Of a DNA stretch of 15,699 bases, positions 7,911 through 15,346 are shown one piece after another (the first letter of the stretch is position 1; the number at the start of each line of letters is the position of its first letter). This stretch comes from Flavobacteriaceae bacterium UBA7446. Lineage in GTDB: Bacteria; Bacteroidota; Bacteroidia; Flavobacteriales; Flavobacteriaceae. Made by a program: the position numbers and the translations under genes. The notes under the pieces were generated by a model. The model saw only the letters and a program-made list of their open reading frames with translations, made no database searches and had not been told where the DNA came from. Location: assembly GCA_002478685.1 (NCBI GenBank), contig DLPY01000020.1:471-16169 (forward strand), in the 5' to 3' direction.

Positions 7911-8912
7911 CTACTCTACGCGCTCTGGATAATCTGTAATAATACCGTTTACGCCCATTGCGGTTAACGCAGCAATTTCTGCTGGACTATTTACTGTATA
8001 GGGAATTACTTTTAATCCATACGCTTGTAAGGTATGTACAATATCCGCATTGAGTTGTCTAAAATTCGGATTGATAGCAATCGCATTGAGTTCATAGGCT
8101 ATATCTACCGCATCTAACGGATTTTTATCTGTCAGTATGGCAATATCGTATCTGTTTGTAGCCTTCCTAAAATCACGGAGTTCGTCCCAATAAAAGCTAG
8201 AAACATATAGCTGTTCAGCAGTAAAAATTCCTCTAGAAACAAAATCATTAAAAAGAGAAATTGTGCCCTCGGCAGTATTTGCACCTTTAAGCTCCACATT
8301 TACACTTACTGCACCACTAATTTCTGTAAGTACTTCTTTGAGCGTTGGAATTTTAGCACTTCCCAGCACCGATAGCTTTGACAATTCATCAAGGGTTTTG
8401 GCCTCAATTAAACCGCTTCCGTTTGTAAGTTTTCCAAGTGTTTTATCATGAAAAACGACCAACTCCCCTGAAGCAATGCGAAATACATCAATTTCAATAG
8501 CATCCACGCCGAGTTTTAAAGCAGCTCTGATAGATGGCAACGTATTTTCGGGGGCATGTCCCATGGCACCACGATGCCCTATCACTAAAGGTTTCCCCCT
8601 AACATATTGACAACACATAGGCAAAGCACCATAAGCTTCGTCCGTAGCGACAATACCATTGGCCTCGTGTCCCACCGCAACAATGTTTTTTGCTACTTGA
8701 TTTAAAGATGTTTTTTTTGGGTTGAACAGCAAGATTAATTGCTCTGTTTCAGCTTGCCAAACGGCATATTTTACCCCTTGGGTTTTTATAGCTGCTTTTT
8801 CGATACGTGCTTTGCACATACCACAATTACCACGAACAGAAATAGTCGCTTTTTCAGTTTGCGCTATCGCTGTTGCAGTAATAAAAAGCATGATGATTAC
8901 ATTGATTTTCAT
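7911..8912 (-). CDS. Secreted HMA domain - glycerophosphodiester phosphodiesterase fusion
   Basis: The chosen start (MKINVIIMLFITATAIA) gives 333 residues with a good signal peptide, cleaved near residue 17, and a 10-base gap to the upstream receptor gene. An in-frame ATG at 8948 would add 12 residues in front of the signal peptide and overlap that gene, so it is less likely. Residues about 20-103 form a heavy-metal-associated (MerP/CopZ-like) domain with metal-binding GNCGMCKARIE (C30, C33) and a closing LPMCCQYVRG with vicinal C100-C101. Residues about 108-333 form a GDPD TIM barrel: HRG (H113, R114), PENT (E122), EIDV (E140, D142), VFHD (H155), VELKG (E207, K209) and VIPYTVNS. GDPD enzymes hydrolyse glycerophosphodiesters to glycerol 3-phosphate and an alcohol. 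All catalytic positions look intact. I do not recall this domain pair as a standard architecture. It is last in a putative metal operon. Confidence 0.88.
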   Translation of the reverse strand: MKINVIIMLFITATAIAQTEKATISVRGNCGMCKARIEKAAIKTQGVKYAVWQAETEQLILLFNPKKTSLNQVAKNIVAVGHEANGIVATDEAYGALPMCCQYVRGKPLVIGHRGAMGHAPENTLPSIRAALKLGVDAIEIDVFRIASGELVVFHDKTLGKLTNGSGLIEAKTLDELSKLSVLGSAKIPTLKEVLTEISGAVSVNVELKGANTAEGTISLFNDFVSRGIFTAEQLYVSSFYWDELRDFRKATNRYDIAILTDKNPLDAVDIAYELNAIAINPNFRQLNADIVHTLQAYGLKVIPYTVNSPAEIAALTAMGVNGIITDYPERVE

Positions 8913-8922
8913 AATGTTAAAT

Positions 8923-11151
8923 TTACAAATTAAAGCGGAATCCCGCATATATCATTCTACCAAAAACAGGCGCATATACTTGACTTGTATCAAAACTAAT
9001 ACCAAACGGATTGGAAGCACCCAAAACCGCATCAGACTGTTTTATGTTAAATAAATTTTCTGCACCAAAATACACCGAAAAATTATCCGAAAACTGACGC
9101 GTAAGTTGTGAACTGAACAGTGAAAAACCGTCAGCTATTCTTGATGGCGAGTCGAAGTCAGCTACTAGTCGCTGTTGTCCAACGCGGTGAAAAGTGGCAT
9201 CGGCACGCCATTGTTTTCCTGCGTTTATTTCAGAGCAATAACCCAAAAATGCAAACCATCGTGTTTTGGGCTGAAGTGGTACACGCTTCATACCTGATCT
9301 ATACGTCGTTTTGATGTCATAGGCTTTGTATGCAAAGCGTAAATCTACACGTTCATTAAAATTGGTACTTGCCGAAAATTGGACACTTTGCGCATGGCTT
9401 TTTCCTTCCAAATTATAAAAAGATATCGCGCCTGGTGTTTCCCAATCCACCACCACCCTATTGGTAAATTGCGTGCGATACACATCCAATCCCATTTCTA
9501 TGGGCTGATTTAAAAGCGATGCCTTTTGTATCCAACTCAATCCATAATTCCAAGCACGTTCTGGAAGTAGCCCATACATGGGTTTCGTAGGTTGCGAAAT
9601 AGATAAAATACGTTGACTTCCCAAAAACTTTTGATGCTCGGCAAATATGCTAGACACACGTCTGCCCTCGCCTGCTGAAAAACGCAATACCGTTTTGTTG
9701 TCATTTATTGCATATCGAATGTGAGTACGTGGCGTAACAAAATTTCCAAGGGTGTTATGATGATCCAATCGCAATCCCAAAATCAAGTTAAACTGCTCTT
9801 GACTATCATAACTATACTCAAAAAATCCACCTAAATTGGTTTCATTTCTATGGATTTTAGTTCCCAAAACGGTTTCGTCATAAATATCTGTCATGTATTG
9901 CAACCCTGTTTTGAATTTGTGCAACGTATTGCCAAGTATGGATTGATACACCAAATGATGAAAATAGCTTGTGTAGGAAACATCATAGTTGTTGTTGCCA
10001 AAATATCCTTCTTGCTTGTGTTGGCTAACCGCCGACTGTAAGCCAAAACTTTTGTATGGAATTTCGGGAAAAACGTAGCCTGTTTTTAGGGCTATGTCCC
10101 ATTTATCCGTTTTGAGTTCACCGCCCCAAAACGAAGTACCAAATTGGTGTTTCTTTGGGTCGAAATCCAATTGACCAACTTGCTTTTCATCTGTAAGATA
10201 ACGCAAACTGGCAAAGCCAACCCAGCCTTTTTCTGCATCAATATACTGCCATCTATTTAAGATATTAAACTGATGTGAAAGCGGCATATCCAAAAACCCA
10301 TCTTTGTTTTGATCGGTTTTTTTTGTGCGCTGATTCCCATGCAAAAATAGCGTTGTTGCCCATTTTGGAGAAAGCTCTTGTTTAGTTTGAATGTTGAGCT
10401 CTGTACGCCCATTTACAGAATGAAACCCATTTACAAACAGTAACGGTGCGGTTAGGGGCTTTATCAGTTCCGTATTGATTTGTCCCGAAACACTTTCATA
10501 GCCACTTGTAACGGTTCCCGCACCCTTGGTAATTTGAATACTTTCTACCCACGTTCCTGGGGTAAAAGTTAGCCCAAAGGTTTGGTTGCTTCCGCGCAAA
10601 CTGGGAATGTTTTCTTGCGTAAACAAAATATACGGACTCGTAAGCCCCAACATTTGAATTTGCTTAGTCCCCGTAAGCGCGTCGGCGTAGTTTACATCAA
10701 TAGACGGATTGGTTTCAAAACTCTCCGACAGGTTACAGCAGGCGGCTTTAAGCAATTCATCGCTACCAATGGTGGTTACGTTTCTGGGCGTAAAAATGGC
10801 ACGTTGCAAGGGTTTGCGCTTTTGCAGCAACGTTACTTCATCTAGCGAAGAAGCATCTTCAGGAATTAAAACCACCTCAAAAGGTTGATGAAATCCCGAG
10901 GAAAGCTTGACGGTTTTAAAACCTAAATAGGAAATCACCAAAGTGGTGTTTTCAGGTTTGTGGGCTATTGAAAAATAGCCCTCATCGTTGGTAACGGTGC
11001 CAGTTGATGAATTTTCCCAATACACGCTTGCGTCTACAAGAGGTGTCCGATTCTTATTGATTTGTTGATAAACGTGTCCAGAAACAAAGTGTTGTGCATG
11101 TAGTACACCAAAATTTATGATAAGAATTAGAGTTAAAAAAGATTTGAACAT
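8923..11151 (-). CDS. TonB-dependent outer-membrane receptor, candidate metal/metallophore transporter
   Basis: This 742-residue protein has a signal peptide (MFKSFLTLILIINFGVLHA), a carboxypeptidase-regulatory-like domain (about 22-95, with GTVTNDEGYFSI and TLVISYLGFKT), and a TonB-box-like SLDEVTLL (102-109). A plug domain (about 118-230) contains ELLKAACCNLSESFETNPSI with vicinal Cys138-Cys139, followed by IQITKGAGTVTSGYESVSGQ. A 22-strand type barrel runs to the C-terminal strand ending GFRFNL. TonB-dependent receptors take up scarce ligands using the proton motive force relayed by TonB. The AACCNLSESFETN plug motif marks a Bacteroidota subgroup often next to HMA proteins, as here. The substrate is not proven; the Cys-rich neighbours favour a thiophilic metal such as copper. 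It lies 47 bases downstream of the HYC_CC_PP gene and 10 upstream of the HMA-GDPD gene. Confidence 0.92.
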   Translation of the reverse strand: MFKSFLTLILIINFGVLHAQHFVSGHVYQQINKNRTPLVDASVYWENSSTGTVTNDEGYFSIAHKPENTTLVISYLGFKTVKLSSGFHQPFEVVLIPEDASSLDEVTLLQKRKPLQRAIFTPRNVTTIGSDELLKAACCNLSESFETNPSIDVNYADALTGTKQIQMLGLTSPYILFTQENIPSLRGSNQTFGLTFTPGTWVESIQITKGAGTVTSGYESVSGQINTELIKPLTAPLLFVNGFHSVNGRTELNIQTKQELSPKWATTLFLHGNQRTKKTDQNKDGFLDMPLSHQFNILNRWQYIDAEKGWVGFASLRYLTDEKQVGQLDFDPKKHQFGTSFWGGELKTDKWDIALKTGYVFPEIPYKSFGLQSAVSQHKQEGYFGNNNYDVSYTSYFHHLVYQSILGNTLHKFKTGLQYMTDIYDETVLGTKIHRNETNLGGFFEYSYDSQEQFNLILGLRLDHHNTLGNFVTPRTHIRYAINDNKTVLRFSAGEGRRVSSIFAEHQKFLGSQRILSISQPTKPMYGLLPERAWNYGLSWIQKASLLNQPIEMGLDVYRTQFTNRVVVDWETPGAISFYNLEGKSHAQSVQFSASTNFNERVDLRFAYKAYDIKTTYRSGMKRVPLQPKTRWFAFLGYCSEINAGKQWRADATFHRVGQQRLVADFDSPSRIADGFSLFSSQLTRQFSDNFSVYFGAENLFNIKQSDAVLGASNPFGISFDTSQVYAPVFGRMIYAGFRFNL

Positions 11152-11198
11152 GATTTTATGATTTTAATTAAACAAACAAAACGGAGGTTGTTTGTCAA

Positions 11199-11585
11199 TC
11201 AAATTAAATATTGCTCAAATAAAAGATGTAGTGATATATAATACGGTTCGGGAGGAGATTTGAACTTTAAAAAATGATTTTTTGGCGTTTGCTCAAATGC
11301 GTTTATTTCAAATTGAATAACAGGGATAAATACCACCAATTTACTAAAGGTCACATTTATATCTGCAACTACAGTTTCTTGAAGCTCTGCAGTAAACTGC
11401 GCCATTTCACAACACTGCTTGGTTAGCATGGGTTGTTGTTTAGTAGTTTTTTTACAACAACTTGAAAAGGGGCGATTGATAGTAGTCTCTACAAGGGCAC
11501 CGTGGCAAAAATGCATGCCAATACTACTCTCAACAGAAAGAAGCAAGACAAAAACTGCAAACAACAATGCACCTAATCGCTTCAT
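11199..11585 (-). CDS. HYC_CC_PP family small secreted Cys-rich protein
   Basis: This 128-residue protein has an N-terminal signal or membrane segment (MKRLGALLFAVFVLLLSVES). It shows the three marks for which the family is named: an HYC-like motif (MHFCHG, H25-F26-C27), vicinal cysteines (SCC at 43-44 and QCC at 58-59) and a diproline near the C-terminus (SPPEPYY, 111-112). The first motif here is HFC rather than HYC. The function of the family is not established. The paired Cys and His and the periplasmic location suggest metal binding, and such proteins commonly sit beside TonB receptors and HMA proteins. It starts two bases after the stop of the Rrf2 gene, so the two are surely in one transcript. 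Confidence 0.8.
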   Translation of the reverse strand: MKRLGALLFAVFVLLLSVESSIGMHFCHGALVETTINRPFSSCCKKTTKQQPMLTKQCCEMAQFTAELQETVVADINVTFSKLVVFIPVIQFEINAFEQTPKNHFLKFKSPPEPYYISLHLLFEQYLI

Positions 11586-11587
11586 AT

Positions 11588-12001
11588 TTATTTCAAAATT
11601 AGTGATTTTATTGTTTTCCCATTAAGAACCTCCAATGTTTTGTCTCTTACTTGTTCAAAAGCTCCTTTTACTTCACATTGATCTTCATCACAGTCATCAC
11701 ATGAACGGTAATAGTTCAAGGATACGCATGGTAACATGGCAATGGGGCCATCAATAATTCGCATGATTTTAGTAAGGCTAATATCCTCTGCTGGTCGCAA
11801 GAGTCGGAAACCGCCATCCTTTCCTCTTTTACTTTCCAAAATGCGATTGTTGCGTAAATCACGTAGTATGATTTCTAAAAACTTGCGCGGAATACCTTGT
11901 TCTCTCGCAATGTCAGCAGTCATTACTGCCTTAGAACCATCGTTATGGCGAGCAATATGAGTCAATGCTTTGATCGCGTATTTGCACTTATTTGAAATCA
12001 T
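11588..12001 (-). CDS. Rrf2 family transcriptional regulator with a Cys-rich sensor loop
   Basis: This 137-residue protein has an N-terminal winged helix. It contains YAIKALTHIARH, the recognition region IPRKFLEIILRDLRNNRIL, and the wing SKRGKDGGFRLLRP, which is typical of Rrf2. Cysteines cluster after the dimerisation helix: C92 (LPCVSL), C101, C104 and C109 (RSCDDCDEDQCEV). They are spaced differently from the IscR set but are plausible ligands of an Fe-S cluster or another thiol-based sensor. Rrf2 members include IscR, NsrR and the cysteine-metabolism repressor CymR. The gene is divergent from the sulfate reduction operon across 78 bases holding an inverted repeat, so it may control that operon, its own metal operon, or both. 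A TACATTTG box ends four bases before its ATG. Confidence 0.92.
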   Translation of the reverse strand: MISNKCKYAIKALTHIARHNDGSKAVMTADIAREQGIPRKFLEIILRDLRNNRILESKRGKDGGFRLLRPAEDISLTKIMRIIDGPIAMLPCVSLNYYRSCDDCDEDQCEVKGAFEQVRDKTLEVLNGKTIKSLILK

Positions 12002-12005
12002 TCTA

Positions 12006-12013
12006 CAAATGTA
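12006..12013 (-). promoter_or_regulatory. Candidate -7 promoter box of the Rrf2 operon
   Basis: The minus strand reads TACATTTG, TAGA, ATG. The box fits TAnnTTTG and sits four bases from the start codon, implying a leaderless or near-leaderless transcript. No clear -33 TTG is visible. Confidence 0.42.
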
Positions 12014-12025
12014 AAAAAACTAATT

Positions 12026-12049
12026 CTATTAATCCTATCTGTTTAATAG
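12026..12049. promoter_or_regulatory. Candidate operator: inverted repeat in the divergent control region
   Basis: CTATTAA (12026-12032) and TTAATAG (12043-12049) form a perfect 7-bp inverted repeat with a 10-base spacer. It lies between the two outward-facing -7 boxes, covering the upstream promoter region on both sides. This suits a dimeric repressor such as the adjacent Rrf2 protein. The half-sites are AT-rich in an AT-rich region, so chance is possible. Confidence 0.4.
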
Positions 12050-12056
12050 TATTTGA

Positions 12057-12064
12057 TATATTTG
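12057..12064 (+). promoter_or_regulatory. Candidate -7 promoter box of the sulfate reduction operon
   Basis: TATATTTG matches TAnnTTTG and ends 15 bases before the ATG of the DUF2061 gene. No convincing -33 TTG is seen; the inverted repeat at 12026-12049 occupies that region, which would fit a regulated promoter. Confidence 0.45.
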
Positions 12065-12079
12065 CCTTGTTTTTAAATT

Positions 12080-12334
12080 ATGCTGTTAGATCAGTTTATT
12101 ATATCATCCAAAAAAAGAAAACTCACAAAATCAGAAGAGCGTTGGTCTCGTTCGTTGTTAAAGTCAGTGAGTTGGCGCATAATTGGCACCTTAGACACTA
12201 TTGTAATTTCCTATTTCATCACTAGAAAATTAGCCTTTGCACTTTCTATTGGAGGTATAGAACTGGTAACAAAAATGATTTTATACGTGGTTCATGAGCG
12301 TATTTGGAACAAAATAAAATGGGGAAAAAAATGA
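12080..12334 (+). CDS. DUF2061 small membrane protein
   Basis: This 84-residue protein has a basic N-terminus and two hydrophobic segments (about 33-48 and 51-71). The conserved core is SLLKSVSWRIIGTLDTIVIS with a closing HERIWNKIKWG, characteristic of DUF2061. The biochemical role is unknown. In Bacteroidota it is regularly the first gene of the cysteine and sulfate assimilation operon, as here, which hints at a role in sulfate or sulfite handling at the membrane. Its stop codon overlaps the cysH start (ATGA), so the two are translationally coupled. Confidence 0.85.
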   Translation: MLLDQFIISSKKRKLTKSEERWSRSLLKSVSWRIIGTLDTIVISYFITRKLAFALSIGGIELVTKMILYVVHERIWNKIKWGKK

Positions 12335-13041
12335 GTGTGTTTCAAGCAAAAGAACTTAATAAAAAATTAAGCGCAACTACTTCCCTAAGTGGGCTTTTTG
12401 ATTTTTTAATCAATGAAAACTTGGGTAATATCACGTTTTCAACATCATTGGGGCAAGAAGATCAAGTAATTACACATCATATTGCGTCACAAAAACTTCC
12501 CATTGAAATTTTCACTCTTGATACAGGTAGGCTTTTTCAAGAAACCTATGATGTCCTTGACATAACACAACGTAAATTCAAAAAGCAAATCAACGTATTT
12601 GTCCCCAACACAAAAGCTGTGGAAAACTTAGTAACCACAAAAGGACCAAATAGCTTTTACGAGTCTGTTGAAAACAGAAAAGAGTGCTGTAACATTCGAA
12701 AAATAGAGCCACTAAAACGTGCGCTAACAAATAAAGACGTTTGGGTAACAGGCTTACGTCAAAGCCAGTCGCAAAACCGGGCAGAACTAGATTTTTTCAA
12801 CTATGATGCGTCTTTCAGTATTTTAAAATTCAATCCGTTGTTGCATTGGTCGTTGGAGGATGTAACCGCTTATTTAGACCAACACAACGTACCCCAAAAC
12901 AAACTGCACGCCAAAGGCTATGTAAGTATTGGGTGTGCCCCCTGCACACGCGCCATAGTAGGCGGTGAAGACCTAAGGGCAGGTCGTTGGTGGTGGGAAA
13001 CCAGTAAAAAAGAATGTGGACTACATACAATTAAATCATGA
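12331..13041 (+). CDS. cysH: Assimilatory adenylyl-sulfate reductase (Fe-S type CysH)
   Basis: From the ATG at 12331 the protein has 236 residues. This start makes an ATGA overlap with the DUF2061 gene; an upstream in-frame TTG at 12304 is less likely. It belongs to the PAPS/APS reductase family: STSLGQEDQVI near residue 37, FTLDTGRLFQETYD (61-74), and the catalytic C-terminal ECGLHT with Cys229. It carries the four cluster cysteines CC (119-120) and CAPC (202-205), which place it with [4Fe-4S] enzymes that usually reduce APS to sulfite directly with thioredoxin. The absence of an APS kinase gene (cysC) or domain in the operon agrees with use of APS rather than PAPS. The product sulfite would normally go to sulfite reductase, whose gene is broken further down this operon. 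Confidence 0.93.
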   Translation: MSVFQAKELNKKLSATTSLSGLFDFLINENLGNITFSTSLGQEDQVITHHIASQKLPIEIFTLDTGRLFQETYDVLDITQRKFKKQINVFVPNTKAVENLVTTKGPNSFYESVENRKECCNIRKIEPLKRALTNKDVWVTGLRQSQSQNRAELDFFNYDASFSILKFNPLLHWSLEDVTAYLDQHNVPQNKLHAKGYVSIGCAPCTRAIVGGEDLRAGRWWWETSKKECGLHTIKS

Positions 13042-13928
13042 GTATCCTAAAACAACTAGAAGAAGAATCCATTTATATTATCCGTGAGGTAGCTGGGCAA
13101 TTCAACAACCCATGTTTGCTGTTTTCGGGTGGAAAAGATTCCATTACCTTATTGCACTTGGCGCAAAAGGCATTTGCTCCCGCAACCATTCCGTTTCCAT
13201 TAGTACATATAGATACGGGACACAATTTTCCAGAAACTATTGAACTGCGAGACAAACTTGTTGCAGAGCACAGGCTGCGTCTTATTGTTGGAAGTGTACA
13301 AGATGATATAGATGCTGGAAATGTAGTAGAGGAAAAAGGAAAACATGCCAGTCGAAATAGCTTGCAAACCACTACCCTTTTGAATACCATTGAAAAATAT
13401 AAATTTGATGCGTGTATGGGTGGCGCACGCCGAGATGAAGAAAAAGCACGTGCCAAAGAACGTGTATTTTCGGTTCGTGATGATTTTGGGCAATGGAACG
13501 AAAAATTACAACGCCCTGAATTGTTTGATATGCTAAACGGCATGATACACAACGGCGAAAATGTGCGTGTATTTCCTATCAGCAATTGGACAGAATTAGA
13601 CGTTTGGCACTACATCCGTCAAGAAAACCTTGAGATTCCTTCTATTTATTATGCCCACGAACGTGAAGTGTTTAAGCGTGATAACCAATGGATGCCTGTT
13701 TCGGATTACGTCAATGTGGAAGAAACCGATGAGCGTAAACTGACATCGGTACGTTTTCGTACGGTTGGTGACATGAGTTGTACCGCTGCCGTACTGTCAG
13801 AAGCCACAGAACTAGACAACATTATCAATGAAATTGGAGGATCAAATTTATCGGAGCGTGGCGCACGTATGGACGACAAAAGATCTGAAGGAGCTATGGA
13901 AGAACGTAAAAAAGTAGGGTATTTCTAA
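13038..13928 (+). CDS. cysD: Sulfate adenylyltransferase subunit 2 (CysD)
   Basis: This 296-residue protein is the ATP-pyrophosphatase-fold subunit that makes APS from sulfate and ATP together with the GTPase CysN. The PP-loop SGGKDS is at 30-35, followed by HIDTGHNFPE (57-66). The conserved GGARRDEEKARAKER (128-142) and NWTELDVWHYI follow, and the C-terminal RSEGAMEERKKVGYF is typical of the family. The length is normal (about 300). It overlaps cysH by four bases (ATGA) and is separated from cysN by one base. No damage is visible. Confidence 0.97.
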   Translation: MSILKQLEEESIYIIREVAGQFNNPCLLFSGGKDSITLLHLAQKAFAPATIPFPLVHIDTGHNFPETIELRDKLVAEHRLRLIVGSVQDDIDAGNVVEEKGKHASRNSLQTTTLLNTIEKYKFDACMGGARRDEEKARAKERVFSVRDDFGQWNEKLQRPELFDMLNGMIHNGENVRVFPISNWTELDVWHYIRQENLEIPSIYYAHEREVFKRDNQWMPVSDYVNVEETDERKLTSVRFRTVGDMSCTAAVLSEATELDNIINEIGGSNLSERGARMDDKRSEGAMEERKKVGYF

Positions 13929-13929
13929 A

Positions 13930-15177
13930 ATGGAACTAATTAAAATAGCCACCGCAGGAAGTGTGGACGACGGGAAAAGCACCTTAATTGGCAGGCTCTT
14001 ATACGAAACAGGGTCGTTAAAAACGGATCAAATTCAGCATATTGAAGAAAAAAGTGCTGCGCGTGGATTCGGATATTTAGACCTATCTTTAGCAACAGAC
14101 GGTCTACTTACTGAACGTGAGCAAGGCATCACTATCGATGTGTCGCATATATTTTTCTCCACACCCAAAAGAAGGTTTATAATTGCAGATTCTCCAGGAC
14201 ATGTGGAGTACACTCGAAACATGGTTACTGGAACTTCTACGGCTCAAGCAAGTATTATTTTGCTGGACGCCAGAAAAGGTGTAATTGAGCAAACCAAACG
14301 CCATTTTTTTATCACCCAGCTTTTAGGTATAAAGCAAATCGTATTTGCTGTGAATAAAATGGATTTGATAGACTACAGGCAAGATGTTTTTAATGGCATC
14401 AAAAAAACAATTGAACATTTGGTGGAAAAACACGGACAAAAAGGCGTAAGCTATCACTACACACCCGTATCAGCGTTATTAAACGAAAATGTTGTCAGCA
14501 CTTCTGACAAATTAGGTTGGTATAATGGTATGCCACTTCTTCGTTTAATCGAATCGATCCCCGTGAAAAAAAATCAAGCAAACGATGATACATTTCAAAT
14601 TCAGTATGTGATTCGTCCAAAGCGCGAAGAGTTTCACGATTATCGAGGCTTTGCTGGTAATGTGCGTTCGGGGAGTTTTTCAGTAGGTGACCCCATTAGT
14701 ATACATCCGTCTGGTAGAAAAAGTATTATTAAGGGCATTGAAAAATACGGTAAAAGTGTAAATAGAATCTCGTCTGAAGAGAACGGTACTATTCTTTTGG
14801 TAGATGAAATTGATGCCTCTAGAGGAGATAGTATCCTAAACGAGCAAGCCAATGTTAATCGTGGAAAAAGTCTTAGTGCAACATTTTGCTGGATGCAAGA
14901 TACCCCTATGACACCTGGCAATAAATATTGGCTGCAACAAGGTGTTCAGCGCAGTTTAATTAAGGTGCAAAGCATACGTTCCAAAATGGATTTAGAAGCA
15001 TTGGAAAACCGTCAATCAAATCAGTTGGAACTCAATGATATTGGCAAAGGCACATTGGCATTAGCTCAACCAATTACTTCAAAACCATATAAAGAAAATC
15101 CTGCTTTAGGTGCTTTCATTTTAATTGACCCAAACACATTCAACACTGCAGGTGTTGGCTTTATTGAAACCGCATAA
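13930..15177 (+). CDS. cysN: Sulfate adenylyltransferase subunit 1, GTPase (CysN)
   Basis: This 415-residue translation-factor-like GTPase drives APS synthesis by CysD. G1 is GSVDDGKS (10-17), the switch region has REQGITIDVSH (63-73), G3 is DSPGH (87-91) and G4 is NKMD (142-145). EF-Tu-like beta-barrel domains follow (RGFAGNVRSGSFSVGD and onward). It ends at the usual length for CysN alone, with no fused APS kinase domain (CysC), consistent with an APS-reducing pathway. The gene looks intact. Its stop is TAA inside GCATAAG, which by analogy with the other junctions in this operon was probably once ATGA overlapping the start of the sulfite reductase gene. Confidence 0.96.
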   Translation: MELIKIATAGSVDDGKSTLIGRLLYETGSLKTDQIQHIEEKSAARGFGYLDLSLATDGLLTEREQGITIDVSHIFFSTPKRRFIIADSPGHVEYTRNMVTGTSTAQASIILLDARKGVIEQTKRHFFITQLLGIKQIVFAVNKMDLIDYRQDVFNGIKKTIEHLVEKHGQKGVSYHYTPVSALLNENVVSTSDKLGWYNGMPLLRLIESIPVKKNQANDDTFQIQYVIRPKREEFHDYRGFAGNVRSGSFSVGDPISIHPSGRKSIIKGIEKYGKSVNRISSEENGTILLVDEIDASRGDSILNEQANVNRGKSLSATFCWMQDTPMTPGNKYWLQQGVQRSLIKVQSIRSKMDLEALENRQSNQLELNDIGKGTLALAQPITSKPYKENPALGAFILIDPNTFNTAGVGFIETA

Positions 15178-15346
15178 GAAGTGTTAGAACCGAAATAGAA
15201 AACCCCATTGTTGAGCATGATATCCTTGATGTTAGAACGCAAAATATTTGCGTTTAAGGAAGGGAAAATTGACGAAGAAAAATTACGTAGTCTTCGTTTG
15301 GCGCGAGGTATCTACGGTCAGCGTCAGCAGGGTTTACAACTTGTGG
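15174..15346 (+). pseudogene. Sulfite reductase (hemoprotein), 5' fragment with lost start and frameshift
   Basis: From the cysN stop the frame reads SVRTEIENPIVEHDILD, then shifts by one base near 15231 to LERKIFAFKEGKIDEEKLRS, LRLARGIYGQRQQGLQLV. This is the conserved N-terminus of flavobacterial ferredoxin-type sulfite reductases, which begin MxSFRTEIENP and continue to GVYGQRQxGVQM. Only about 55 codons of roughly 700 remain. No siroheme or Fe-S domain is present. The expected start position is ATA, not ATG. The sequence then jumps into a different gene at about 15343-15350. The enzyme normally reduces sulfite to sulfide with six electrons. The product here cannot function. Identification rests on recall of family N-termini but is consistent with its place after cysN. 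Confidence 0.82.

Noticed and set aside
8913..8948. Upstream ATG for the HMA-GDPD gene
   Set aside because: It would place 12 residues before a clear signal peptide and overlap the receptor gene by 26 bases.
9850..10845. Plus-strand open frames within the TonB receptor gene
   Set aside because: They are antisense to the receptor reading frame, short and without recognisable motifs.
12304..12330. TTG start extending CysH by nine residues
   Set aside because: The ATG at 12331 gives an ATGA overlap with the preceding gene, matching cysH/cysD, and the extra residues are not family-like.
13073..13585. A long minus-strand open frame (170 codons) opposite cysD
   Set aside because: It is fully antisense to a well-conserved gene, has low-complexity Ser/Phe-rich content and shows no family motifs.
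15248..15346. Treating 15248-15628 as an intact 126-residue siroheme synthase
   Set aside because: Its first 33 codons are an out-of-frame reading of sulfite reductase sequence; the NAD-binding half is missing.
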